Under the pieces are notes generated by a model, which was not told the origin of the DNA, ran no database searches, and worked only from the letters and a program-made list of their open reading frames with translations. Shown here piece by piece: positions 34,901-42,803 of a stretch of 64,000 nucleotides of DNA. Each line of letters starts with the position of its first letter. Position 1 is the first letter of the stretch. The DNA is from UBA2357 sp041916775 (GTDB taxonomy: Bacteria > Pseudomonadota > Gammaproteobacteria > Burkholderiales > Rhodocyclaceae): NCBI GenBank assembly GCA_041916775.1, contig JAYRYZ010000005.1, forward strand, positions 124,001-188,000. Reading direction: 5' to 3'. The position numbers and the translations under genes are program-made.

Positions 34901-35862
34901 GCCAGGTTGTGGAGCGGAAACCACATCGGCACCCGCTGCACCCACTGGAACGCGGGCGGAAACCAGGCGCCTTCCGCGCTCAAATCGGCCAGCTTCCGGA
35001 ACGCCTCGAGGAAGCGCGGATCGAGGCTCAACCAGCCGTCGAAGGCGTAGGGCTGGAAGAAGCGGAAGCTCAGCCCGGCCACCGCCAGCGCCAGCGCCCC
35101 GCGCGCGAACCGTGCGGACCAGGGCAGACCGCGGCCAAGACCGGCCATCGCCGCCGCGAGCAACAGCACCGGCAGGAACGACGCCGCGCTGATCTTGCTC
35201 GCCAGGGCGCACCCCCACCAGAAGCCCGCCCATGCGGCGGTCTCGATGCGCCCCTGCCTCGCCAGCTCGATGCTTTGCCACAGCGCGAGCAGCATGAAGA
35301 GATTGAGGAAGGGATCGACAGTGAAGAACTGCGCGAGCTGCATCGGCAGCACACTGAAGCCGTAGAGCACCGCCGCCAGCAGGCCGGTGCGCCGGTCGAA
35401 GAGCCCGCTGCCCATGCGGTAAAGGACCGCCATACAGGCCACATCGACCACAGCGGTCAATAGCCGCGCGGGTGAAGACAGCCCGAAGTAGGCGAAGGCG
35501 GCAGCGAAGTCGGTGAAGAGCTTGCCGATGAACAGCGGCAAGGTGCCGTAGACGAAAAACCCCATGTCCGGCACGTTGTAGGGGTTGAGCGGCGAAGTCG
35601 CGCTATCCAGATAACCGAGTAGCGAGTCCGGCCAGACGAGGCGTCCGATCAGCATGGTCAGGAAGCGCTCGTCGGGATGCTGCATCGTTCCGGCGTCGAG
35701 ATTGATGCCGATGAAGCGCAGCCCCACGGCCACCGCCAGAAGCCCCAGCACCGACAGCAAAGGCAGGTCCGGCACGGATGCGGCGCGTCCGGCCGGGCGC
35801 TCATGGCGCGTCACATGTTCAGGCACGCGGGGTCGCACCGCTTTCAGCACGCCAGGGTCCAC
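31954..35862 (-). CDS. Giant membrane protein: GT-C mannosyltransferase-like domain fused to DUF2298
   Basis: 1302 residues, more than 20 predicted helices. The N-terminal half (to about residue 620) looks like an ArnT/PMT-type GT-C glycosyltransferase, with MQHPDERFLTMLIGRL in the first loop. The C-terminal half (from about VFWGVFLFFLALRVWNPAIA) is a DUF2298 domain: ERPMDQSILSAYLRDATWPP, APLQYHAWGQYVMALL, DLHGHFIATI and VDRMNTVFKYHFEAW. The same block order recurs in the separate gene upstream, so the second half is a paralogue of it. The stop overlaps the Agl23-like start. The N-terminal 25 residues are basic; the start is the first Met of the frame. Confidence 0.85.
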   Translation of the reverse strand: MDPGVLKAVRPRVPEHVTRHERPAGRAASVPDLPLLSVLGLLAVAVGLRFIGINLDAGTMQHPDERFLTMLIGRLVWPDSLLGYLDSATSPLNPYNVPDMGFFVYGTLPLFIGKLFTDFAAAFAYFGLSSPARLLTAVVDVACMAVLYRMGSGLFDRRTGLLAAVLYGFSVLPMQLAQFFTVDPFLNLFMLLALWQSIELARQGRIETAAWAGFWWGCALASKISAASFLPVLLLAAAMAGLGRGLPWSARFARGALALAVAGLSFRFFQPYAFDGWLSLDPRFLEAFRKLADLSAEGAWFPPAFQWVQRVPMWFPLHNLALYGVGLPLFAAAAGGAVALSVSAWRAREPAAALLIVALLAAFAAVALLKVQSMRYLLPVYPLMALLAAWFVLQLAQRRRASRWGAMPLVAVLVATVAWALAFSAIDRSPMTRVAATHWIHDHVPTGAVLGVEYWDDALPLPLPGFDGGRFRQVQLFPTEMEAPEKRERLIAQLGEVDYIVVSSQRNYASVARLPESFPLAIRYYELLFGNLAGFQLVAEFDSLPRLPWLTRPDDGAEEAFSVYDHPRVLIYAKSSDFSIAVLSDALNRVTLPQPAWAPHGRGLIGDLAPLTDAHIANARQSLGVDVAAWVAVLVLAGLVGNALSRRLWPGAGLPGRALLLVLVAWLCAVGLKVGWWRLDVAAPVLLVGLIGSAMVLLWRGGQLAGARPEMRVSETVFWGVFLFFLALRVWNPAIAWGERPMDQSILSAYLRDATWPPTDPWFLGAPLQYHAWGQYVMALLGRIAGTPANLLYNLACALVPALAAELYVWTMLRMLPDSRRRLGVALLGVGLVLFTGNLSFWTNQPWLDGPSFNDFWAASRIMPVGINEFPFWTAVFADLHGHFIATIFSALMIAGLALRFSGQDGARTWWLIGFALGGLALTNAWAVPVYALLLLSSVLAAPRRALGPVLAAAVAVCVSAPFWHVAGERFTLEWLEQGTSLAHGLILFGPFLAVIAWWGLAGSAPRTLRGLSPWLLAAAATGLSGGMRGLVGVTLLLVVARVWGQVRADDGRTGDFARQREWLIATLALTGLCVLLGVEFFTVVDRMNTVFKYHFEAWILLALAAALALPGLARRRGTPLVAMLVLAGGLPTSGYLLWAWSQNPIVPQVRAGLDGLAYVAERDAGEAFAIAWLNRQPGQPGVLEAVGPPYGPYTRIASFTGLPTLVGWAHHVWQRGQDRDEIAAREAAVAAAYTTLEGAEALARHAVSFAVLGRLERETYGADAGRHWAEAGWEPVFRHDDTEIWRTARGVQDAAQAGRAR

Positions 35863-35907
35863 ATCGCGAATCCGAGCCGCAGCATCCTCATGCCGTCCCG
35901 AAAAGTG

Positions 35908-37956
35908 TCAACGGGCGACATCATAGACACGCGTGTCGCCATGCGCGAATGCCGCAACGTAGAAGCTATCCCACAACGCGAGCCGGGACGCCTCGTAGCG
36001 CTGTCGCTCCACCTCGCCGATCACCACCCAGCGGATGCCGTAGCGGTCGAGCAGCGCCTGGCGAAGCGCGGGATCGGTGGTGGTGTAGAGCGCGTCCACA
36101 TCCGCGCGTCGCACCGCGGTATTCACGTCCGCCCCCCTCCACACCTGCTGATGCCCATCCCAGCCGAGCGGAACGGGGCATGCCGCAAGCGCGGCGATGC
36201 GTCCGCTCCAGGTATAGGAATCCCCCGGCGCCTCCAGACAGACATCCCCCGAGGCGCGCTGCGCGCGCAACCACTGCGCCACGACGACGTCGCTGCCATG
36301 CTGTACGAGCAGCGGGGCCTGGCCATCCCACAGCGGATGACTCGCATCGCGCGCGAGACGCGCCTGCATCGCGAGCACCGGATAGACGCCTACCAGCATC
36401 AGGGCCAGCCAGGCCAGGGGATTTCGCCACCGCGCGCTGCCAGCGCGCACGCGCATGCGCACCACGGCCCCACCCGCTGCAAACCAGAGCAAGGGCCACG
36501 CCGCATACGAGAACTTGAACACCGTGTTCATGCGCTCGTAGGGCGGGCCGTAGGGGTCGCGCAGGAACACCCACTCGGGAATCGTGATCAGCGCCAACCC
36601 GGCCGCAGCCAGCACCACCAGCGCGCGCGTCTCGTCCCGGGCAGACAGCACCAGCAGCAGTGCAAGACACACACACAGCATCGCCGCCACCCCCAGCAGC
36701 CAGGCCAGCATGAGCGCCGTCAGCCAAGCCAGCGGATGGCGCCAGACGCGCCGCAGCGCCGCGTCCCGCCAGGCGACGAGACACGCGACGCCCGCAAGCG
36801 GCACGCCCCACATCAGCAGAAAGGCCGCGATCGGGCTGCGCTGCGCAGCACTCACCCAACCGATCGCCAAGCCCTGCCCCTCCACCGGCCACACGAGCGG
36901 GATCAGCGCGAGCCCCGGCACCAGACTCCACCACGGCCAGCGGCAGACGCCGCCCACGCGGCACAGCACGAAGAGGCCGAACAGGCACAGGATGCCCGCC
37001 AGCCCCCAGGCGTTTGCGCGCGCCACCGCCAGCATCACCAGGTTCAAGGCGAGCACGCGCAGCCAGCGCGCCACCGATCCCGCCTCGCCACCCGCCCCGG
37101 CACCCGCGCACAACAGCAGGATGCAAAGCAGCCACAGCGGCAGCGCGAGCAGATGCGCGTGCAGATCGCCCACCAGTAGGCTGAACAGCGGAAACTCGGT
37201 GATCGTGTAGGGAATCACTCGCGAGGCAGCGAAGAAATCGAAGCCGCCGGCCACGCCCTCCGACAGCCAGGAAGCCAGCGCAGCGCCCACCGGCTGCAGA
37301 TTCCCGGCGAACAACACCAGCGCCGTGACGAGCAAGGCGCCACGCCCGCCAATCCCGAGCGTGCGTGCGGTGCCGAACGCGAGCTGGGCGGCGAGGCCGA
37401 ACACCGTCGCGAGCGCGAGGTTGTAGCTGCGCTCCATCGGCACATCGGCGAGCTGGCCGAGGAGTGCCGCCATGTGGTGACCGAACCAGTAATAGTTGAG
37501 CGACTCGCCCGCCCACCACGGGTCCGCAGGGGGAAAGTGCACCGCCGTCGCGACGCTGTTCAACAGTGCGAAATCCATCAGGCGCTCGGTGCCGAAGAGC
37601 GCCGGGTCGTGCGCCACCAGCCACGCCGCCAGCACGGTGGCGGTCACGCACACCGCCTCCGCGACACCCAGCGCGCGCCAGTCGATTCCGCGCACGGCAG
37701 GATCGCGCCGCATGCGCCAGCGCAGCGCGCAAAGCCCCGCGCCGAACATCAGCACGGCGCTCGCGCCGAGCGTGGATGGCACCCACGCGGGCAAAGCACT
37801 GCCGAGCACGCCATGCAGCATCGTCACCAGCATCAAGCCCGCCGTGCGCAGCACGGCAAACGTCGCTGCCGGCGCAAGCCCGAGGCTCAGCACACCCGGC
37901 AGGGCGATTGCAGCGAGAAAGGCACCGACGAGGTAAAAGGCGAGCAGGTCGGACAT
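35908..37956 (-). CDS. DUF2298 membrane protein
   Basis: 682 residues, around 15 helices. Conserved DUF2298 blocks: TERLMDFALLNSVATAVHFPP, ESLNYYWFGHHMAALLGQL, TEFPLFSLLVGDLHAHLLAL and YERMNTVFKFSYAAWPLLW. The C-terminal soluble part (from about residue 540) contains SGRIAALAACPVPLGWDGHQ and may be the periplasmic catalytic or binding region. The start was placed at MSDLLAF, since the longer frame adds an unlikely basic leader. It lies 45 bases upstream of the fusion gene in the same direction. The family has no established biochemical function. Confidence 0.83.
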   Translation of the reverse strand: MSDLLAFYLVGAFLAAIALPGVLSLGLAPAATFAVLRTAGLMLVTMLHGVLGSALPAWVPSTLGASAVLMFGAGLCALRWRMRRDPAVRGIDWRALGVAEAVCVTATVLAAWLVAHDPALFGTERLMDFALLNSVATAVHFPPADPWWAGESLNYYWFGHHMAALLGQLADVPMERSYNLALATVFGLAAQLAFGTARTLGIGGRGALLVTALVLFAGNLQPVGAALASWLSEGVAGGFDFFAASRVIPYTITEFPLFSLLVGDLHAHLLALPLWLLCILLLCAGAGAGGEAGSVARWLRVLALNLVMLAVARANAWGLAGILCLFGLFVLCRVGGVCRWPWWSLVPGLALIPLVWPVEGQGLAIGWVSAAQRSPIAAFLLMWGVPLAGVACLVAWRDAALRRVWRHPLAWLTALMLAWLLGVAAMLCVCLALLLVLSARDETRALVVLAAAGLALITIPEWVFLRDPYGPPYERMNTVFKFSYAAWPLLWFAAGGAVVRMRVRAGSARWRNPLAWLALMLVGVYPVLAMQARLARDASHPLWDGQAPLLVQHGSDVVVAQWLRAQRASGDVCLEAPGDSYTWSGRIAALAACPVPLGWDGHQQVWRGADVNTAVRRADVDALYTTTDPALRQALLDRYGIRWVVIGEVERQRYEASRLALWDSFYVAAFAHGDTRVYDVAR

Positions 37957-37993
37957 GTGTCTGTATCGAACGCGGGCACAGTCCGACTGAGGG

Positions 37994-38161
37994 TCAAGTT
38001 TGCCGGCGCCAAGGAAGCACCGGGGGCTGCTGCGGCAGCAGCCAGTCGTCGAGAGGAAGCTCGCTGATATCCTGTGAATGGCGGGCCTTACTGGCAACCA
38101 GGATCAGTCCCCAGGCCAATTCGGCAATGCTTGCGGGCAATTCAACCCACAGCGTCCTCAT
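37994..38161 (-). CDS. Possible small protein, unknown
   Basis: 55 codons starting MRTLWVELPASIAELAWGLI, ahead of and in the same direction as the DUF2298 gene. The amphipathic first half and acidic middle (DISELPLDDWLLPQQ) look protein-like, but there is no recognisable family and the ribosome-binding site is weak. It may not be a gene. Confidence 0.25.
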   Translation of the reverse strand: MRTLWVELPASIAELAWGLILVASKARHSQDISELPLDDWLLPQQPPVLPWRRQT

Positions 38162-38444
38162 TCTGCGCAACTCTGGCCATGCCGATGCAAATTTAGCACG
38201 ACAGGTGAACGGCCCCACAAAAAAACGTCTTCCGACATGGCGTCTTGGAGTGCCACCACTCCAGCCCGGAACCTCTGCCGCAGAACACGTCCTTGCAGAA
38301 CCGAAGACATTGCAGTGTGAGAACGACCAACTGGAGAGTGGAAAGCCTGGGGCAGCTCACAGCCGGCAGCTCGGGGCCGCTTGCGGGAGCACCTTATATC
38401 GAACACAATAAAGCACTTATTTTTGTTTGATCCCGAGGCACGCC
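38162..38444. other. Intergenic region before the toxin-antitoxin pair
   Basis: No gene, promoter or strong hairpin recognised. An AT-rich stretch at about 38391-38432 directly precedes the antitoxin and is the likely place for its promoter. Confidence 0.4.
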
Positions 38445-38747
38445 ATGGAACAGGTTCTCGCATCCCGCTCTGTGAGTATCACCGAACTGAAACGCAGTCC
38501 CTCTGCCGTCATCGAACAGGCCGGATCCGAGCCGGTAGCCGTCTTGAACCACAACAGGCCTGCCGCTTACCTCCTTCCCCCTCACGTCTATGAGGCCATG
38601 CTGGAACGGCTGAATGCCGATCTACGCTTGGCGATCGAGGAAGGCATCGACAGCGGCCCGGCCATTGCCGCCGAGGACGTCTTTGCCGAGCTTGGTGTTC
38701 GATATGCCGAACCTGCCATCAAGACCGGCGGCAAGCGCTCGACCTGA
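38445..38747 (+). CDS. Phd/YefM-family antitoxin
   Basis: 100-residue antitoxin. The N-terminal Phd fold reads VSITELKRSPSAVIEQAGSE, then PVAVLNHNRPAAYLLPPHVYEAML, the family signature. The C-terminal region (from residue 55) would wrap the ParE/RelE toxin. GAGG about six bases upstream supports the ATG. The stop codon TGA is part of the target duplication of a MITE-like element that separates it from its toxin; before insertion stop and start would have overlapped as TGATG. Confidence 0.9.
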   Translation: MEQVLASRSVSITELKRSPSAVIEQAGSEPVAVLNHNRPAAYLLPPHVYEAMLERLNADLRLAIEEGIDSGPAIAAEDVFAELGVRYAEPAIKTGGKRST

Positions 38748-38890
38748 GAGCTTGTGAAGAAATCGTCGCGAGCAGAGCCGAGTGCAAGGCGCGAGCGAGC
38801 GAACGACGAGACATATCAGATGGATAGGCGAGGAGTGAGCGAGTGAGCAACGCAGCAATTGGTTCGCGCAGCAGATTTATTCACAGGCTC
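38748..38890. mobile_element. MITE-like element, 143 bp, inserted between antitoxin and toxin
   Basis: Seventeen-base terminal inverted repeats (GAGCTTGTGAAGAAATC and the complement of GATTTATTCACAGGCTC) match at 15 of 17 positions. The element is flanked by a 3-base duplication TGA (38745-38747 and 38891-38893). It holds no gene. The interior is rich in GAGCGAG-like motifs. No transposase or second copy is in the window. Confidence 0.75.
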
Positions 38891-38892
38891 TG

Positions 38893-39204
38893 ATGGCGAA
38901 GGTCACGTTCTCGCCGAGGTCCAGACAAGACCTTCTGGATATCGGTGACCATATTGCCAAGGACAGCCGGGGCAATGCTCGGCGGTTCGTGGGCAAGCTC
39001 ATGGAGCAATGCCAGCGTATCGGCAGATCCCCGATGGGCTATGTCGGCAGAGAAGATCTGGCGCCGGGCTTACGGATGGCCGCCTTGGGCCGCTATGTGA
39101 TCTTCTTCCGTGTGCTCGACGGCCAGGTTCGTATCGAGCGCGTGCTGCACGGTGCCAGAAATCTCCCCATCGTACTCGAACATGACAGTCTGCGCCGCCC
39201 TTGA
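38893..39204 (+). CDS. ParE/RelE-family toxin
   Basis: 103-residue toxin of the ParE/RelE superfamily: FSPRSRQDLLDIGDHIAKDS, NARRFVGKLMEQCQRIG, GLRMAALGRYVIFFRVLDGQ, and VRIERVLHGARN. This points to either a gyrase poison (ParE) or ribosome-dependent RNase (RelE); the pattern favours ParE. It is intact. The MITE upstream removed translational coupling to the antitoxin; the start codon reuses the duplicated TGA. Only a weak ribosome-binding site (none clear in the element end) is visible, so expression may be reduced. Confidence 0.88.
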   Translation: MAKVTFSPRSRQDLLDIGDHIAKDSRGNARRFVGKLMEQCQRIGRSPMGYVGREDLAPGLRMAALGRYVIFFRVLDGQVRIERVLHGARNLPIVLEHDSLRRP

Positions 39205-40211
39205 AGCCCGCTTCCGACCCTGACTTCGCCATCGCACCCGCCGCTCGACGCGGCCGCTGGCGCTTGTGGCTCGGGACCGGGGTGTCGCTGCTGATGCTCG
39301 CGCTGATGCTGCGCGAGGTGGACTGGCGGCAGTTGGTCGCAGCGTTGCTCAGCCTGCCGCCGGTGTATCCGGTCGCTGCGGTCGGATGTCTCTCGCTCGC
39401 GTACGCGGTGCGCATCGTGCGCTGGCAGCGCATGCTGCGCCTCGCGGGCTCGACCATCAGTGTCCGCGCCTGCGCGCGGCCCTTGCTCGTCGGCTTTGCG
39501 CTCAACAACCTGCTGCCCCTGCGGGCGGGCGATGTCGCGCGGGTGTTCGCGTTTCGCGACGCGATCGGCCTGCCGGCGAGCCGCATCCTCGCGACGCTGC
39601 TGATCGAGCGGCTGCTCGACCTGCTGACTCTGCTCGCGCTGCTGGCGCTGGCCGCACTCGCGCTGCCGCGCGCAGGTGCAGCGGGCTGGGTCGTCGAGAT
39701 CTTGTTCGCTGCCGCGCTATTGCTGTTGCTGCTCGTCGTTGCCGTGTTCGCGGTGATGCTGTCGGGCCGCAGCCGCGTGTCCGCCTGGTTGGGGCGGCTC
39801 GGCACACGGCTCCCGGGGCGCTTCTCGAACGTGGCCGCGGGCGGACTGGAACAACTGCGCACCGCCCTCGCGCTGATCAGCCACCCGGGCGCACTGGCGG
39901 GCGCAACCGGGCTCAGCCTGCTCGCCTGGCTGCTGGAATCCGGCGTGTTCCTGCTGACCGCACTTGCACTCGCGCAGCCTGCACAGGGCGCGTGGTTCGC
40001 AATGGCGGCCGGCAACCTTGGTACACTACTGCCCGGCGCGCCCGGCCACCTCGGCACCTTCGACTATTTCGCCATGCAGGGGCTGATGGCCTTCGGCGCC
40101 GACGCCACACCCGCCGCCGCGTTCGCGCTCATAGCCCACTTCCTGATCTGGTTGCCGGTGACCCTCGCCGGCCTCGCCTTGATGAACTTCCCGCACCGGC
40201 ATGCACGCTGA
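39201..40211 (+). CDS. Lysylphosphatidylglycerol synthase-like membrane protein (AglD/UPF0104 flippase-like)
   Basis: 336 residues with about eight helices. Conserved LPG_synthase_TM segments: AYAVRIVRWQRMLRLAG, NNLLPLRAGDVARVFAFRDA, LIERLLDLLTLLALLAL, and GNLGTLLPGAPGHLGTFDYF. Members help move or use lipid-linked sugars in glycan loci. The start is TTG, overlapping the toxin stop by three bases, and no good ribosome-binding site is visible, so the true start is uncertain. The stop overlaps the next gene by 11 bases. It opens the plus-strand half of the glycan cluster. Confidence 0.82.
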   Translation: MKPASDPDFAIAPAARRGRWRLWLGTGVSLLMLALMLREVDWRQLVAALLSLPPVYPVAAVGCLSLAYAVRIVRWQRMLRLAGSTISVRACARPLLVGFALNNLLPLRAGDVARVFAFRDAIGLPASRILATLLIERLLDLLTLLALLALAALALPRAGAAGWVVEILFAAALLLLLLVVAVFAVMLSGRSRVSAWLGRLGTRLPGRFSNVAAGGLEQLRTALALISHPGALAGATGLSLLAWLLESGVFLLTALALAQPAQGAWFAMAAGNLGTLLPGAPGHLGTFDYFAMQGLMAFGADATPAAAFALIAHFLIWLPVTLAGLALMNFPHRHAR

Positions 40212-41598
40212 CGCACACATCGACCTCGCCCACGACGCATCCTCCGCAGGTAGCAAGAAGCCGCATGTCGTCGTGGTCGGTGCCGGCTTCACCGGCCTCG
40301 CCGCGGCCTTCGACCTCACGCGGCAGGGTGTCGCCGTCACCGTGCTCGAAGCGGAAGACGAGGCCGGCGGTCTTGCGGCGAGCTTCAGCCTGGAGGGCGG
40401 TGCGCGCATCGAGCGCTTCTATCACCACTGGTTCACCAGCGACCGGCATGTGATGCAGCTCATCGCCGATCTCGGCGCCAGCGGCGAGGTCACCACCCGC
40501 GCCACCCGCACTGCGGTGTATCGCGCCAACCGCATGTACAGGCTGGCGACGCCGCTCGACCTGCTGCGCTTCTCTGCGCTGTCGCCGCTGGACCGCCTTC
40601 GCCTCGGCTGGCTCGCGCTGCGCGCGCGCATGGTGCGCGACTGGCGGGCGCTGGAACACATCAGCGCGGAGCGCTGGCTGATACGGCTCGCCGGCGAGAA
40701 CGTCTACCGCGTGGTGTGGGAACCGCTGCTGCGCGGCAAGTTCGGTGCGCTGGCGCCCGAGGTGTCGGCGGTGTGGATCTGGAACAAGCTCAAGCTGCGC
40801 GGTGGCAGCCGCGGCAAGGACGGTGCCGAGCACCTCGCCTACTACCGCGGTGGCTTCTCGGCGCTGGTCGCCCGCCTGGAGGAGGCAATCCGCGCCGCCG
40901 GCGGACGCATCCTCACCGGCACGGCCGCCACCGGCCTCGCCTGCACGGGCGGCCGGGTACAGGGTGTGGCCTCACCCGACGGTGTCTTCGCCTGCGACGC
41001 GGCGCTGCTCACGACACCGCTGCCAGTCGTCGCCGAACTGATGTCCGGGCCGCTTGGCGACGACGCGCAGCGCCTTTACGGCCGCATCGAGCACCTCGGC
41101 AACGTCTGCCTCATTCTCGAACTCGACCGCAGTCTGTCGGAGAGCTACTGGCTGAACGTCAACGACCCGAGTTTCCCCTTCGTCGGCGTCATCGAGCACA
41201 CCAACTTCGAGCCGGCGTCGAGCTACGGCGGACGGCGGCTGGTATATCTGTCGCGCTACCTGCCGACCGACGACCCGTTCTACCGGCTCGACGACGACGC
41301 GACGCTGGCACACTGCATGCCCTACCTGCAAACGATGTTCCCGCACTTCGAGCGGAGCTGGATCCGGCGCCATCACGTTTGGCGCGCACGCCACGCGCAG
41401 CCGGTGGTCCGGCAATCCTATGCGACGCTGATCCCGCCGCGCGCGAGCCCGGTGGCCGGCGTGTTCGTCGCGTCGATGGCGCAGATCTACCCGGAGGATC
41501 GCGGCACCAACTACGCGGTGCGCGAGGGCCGTGCTGCCGCGGCGGACCTGGCCACCTGGCTGGCCGCACAGCGCCGCAACATGAGGTCGAACCCATGA
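40201..41598 (+). CDS. FAD-dependent oxidoreductase (UDP-galactopyranose mutase/amine-oxidase fold)
   Basis: 465 residues. Rossmann FAD motif VVVGAGFTGLAAAFDLTRQG at about residues 24-43 with the ribose-binding acidic residue in VLEAEDEAGG. The second half carries substrate-domain blocks (NDPSFPFVGVIEHTNF, YPEDRGTNYAVREGR). It resembles UDP-galactopyranose mutase-type proteins common in polysaccharide loci, but could be another sugar or polyprenol oxidoreductase. It overlaps the flippase-like gene at its start and the GT4 gene by four bases at its end. Confidence 0.82.
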   Translation: MHADAHIDLAHDASSAGSKKPHVVVVGAGFTGLAAAFDLTRQGVAVTVLEAEDEAGGLAASFSLEGGARIERFYHHWFTSDRHVMQLIADLGASGEVTTRATRTAVYRANRMYRLATPLDLLRFSALSPLDRLRLGWLALRARMVRDWRALEHISAERWLIRLAGENVYRVVWEPLLRGKFGALAPEVSAVWIWNKLKLRGGSRGKDGAEHLAYYRGGFSALVARLEEAIRAAGGRILTGTAATGLACTGGRVQGVASPDGVFACDAALLTTPLPVVAELMSGPLGDDAQRLYGRIEHLGNVCLILELDRSLSESYWLNVNDPSFPFVGVIEHTNFEPASSYGGRRLVYLSRYLPTDDPFYRLDDDATLAHCMPYLQTMFPHFERSWIRRHHVWRARHAQPVVRQSYATLIPPRASPVAGVFVASMAQIYPEDRGTNYAVREGRAAAADLATWLAAQRRNMRSNP

Positions 41599-42800
41599 GC
41601 ATTGCGATCACACCCGGCGCGCCGGCAGCCGACGCCCCGACCGACGGTCGCCGCCTGCGCATCCTCATCTGTCTGCTGTTCTACCACCCGCACCGTACCG
41701 GGCTCACCATCCATGTGCAGCACATCGCCGAGGCGCTGGTACGGCGCGGCCATCAGGTAACGGTGCTATCGGCTCACTTTCGCGACGACCTGCCACGTGG
41801 CGAGAGCTGGCTCAACGGCGTGCGCGTGATCAGGCTGTGGGCACCGCTGAAGCTCAGCCGCGGTTTCCTGATGCCCGGCTACCCGCTCGCGGCGCTGCGC
41901 CTGATGCGCACGCACGATGTGGTAAGCATCCATACGCCGATGCTGGAGACCGCGCTGCTGGCAGTGCTCGCGAAACTCGCCCGCCGCAACATCGTCATCA
42001 CCCACCACGGCGACCTGCATCTGCCGCCCGGCGGGTTCAACCGCGTCATCCAGGCGACGATGTTCGCGATGTACCGGCTCGCCGCCCATTGGTCGCCACG
42101 CCTCATCGCCTACAGCGAGGACTACGCAGCGCATTCCTATTACCTGCGCCCCTATCTCGCCAAGGTATCGCCCAACCTGCCGCCCGTCGTCGTGCCGACG
42201 CCCGATGCCGACCGCGTCGCCGCGCTGCGCCACGCATGGGCACCCACCGGCGGACCGGTGATCGGCTTTGCCGGCCGCTTCGTCGAAGAGAAGCGCCCCG
42301 ACCTGCTGATCCGCGCGCTGGAGGTCGTCAATCGCCGTTACCCGGACGCGCGGGTGGTGTTCTGCGGCGAACACCGCATCCCCTACGAGGACACCTGGGC
42401 GCGGCACCAGGCCCTGGTCGAACAGTACCGCGACCAACTCGTGTTCCTCGGCCTCACCGAGGACCCGCAGGCCATGGCCGACTTCTACGCAGCCTGCGAC
42501 GTGCTCGCGCTGACGAGCGACACCGAGTGCTTCGCGCTGGTGCAGGTGGAGGCGATGCTGTGCGGCACACCGGTGGTGATGACCGACACCGTCGGCGGGC
42601 GGGTGCCGGTGCAACTGAGCGGCATGGGCAAGATCGCGCGCATGGGCGACTGGCAATCCATCGGCGCAGCACTGGTCGAGGTGCTCGACGATCGCCAACG
42701 CTACGTGAAGCCGCGTGAGGCGATCGCGGCGATCTTCTCCTTCGAGCGGACGGTGGACAACTACGAGCGCCACTTCCGTGACAACGCCCGGGCGGACTGA
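41595..42800 (+). CDS. Glycosyltransferase family 4
   Basis: 401-residue GT-B glycosyltransferase, cytoplasmic. The N-terminal acceptor domain has LLFYHPHRTGLTIHVQHIAE; the C-terminal GT4 domain has VIGFAGRFVEEKRPDLLIRA and the EX7E-type motif SDTECFALVQVEAMLCGTPV, which binds the nucleotide sugar. The start ATG overlaps the upstream stop as ATGA. The donor cannot be told from sequence. Confidence 0.9.
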   Translation: MSIAITPGAPAADAPTDGRRLRILICLLFYHPHRTGLTIHVQHIAEALVRRGHQVTVLSAHFRDDLPRGESWLNGVRVIRLWAPLKLSRGFLMPGYPLAALRLMRTHDVVSIHTPMLETALLAVLAKLARRNIVITHHGDLHLPPGGFNRVIQATMFAMYRLAAHWSPRLIAYSEDYAAHSYYLRPYLAKVSPNLPPVVVPTPDADRVAALRHAWAPTGGPVIGFAGRFVEEKRPDLLIRALEVVNRRYPDARVVFCGEHRIPYEDTWARHQALVEQYRDQLVFLGLTEDPQAMADFYAACDVLALTSDTECFALVQVEAMLCGTPVVMTDTVGGRVPVQLSGMGKIARMGDWQSIGAALVEVLDDRQRYVKPREAIAAIFSFERTVDNYERHFRDNARAD

Positions 42801-42803
42801 AGC

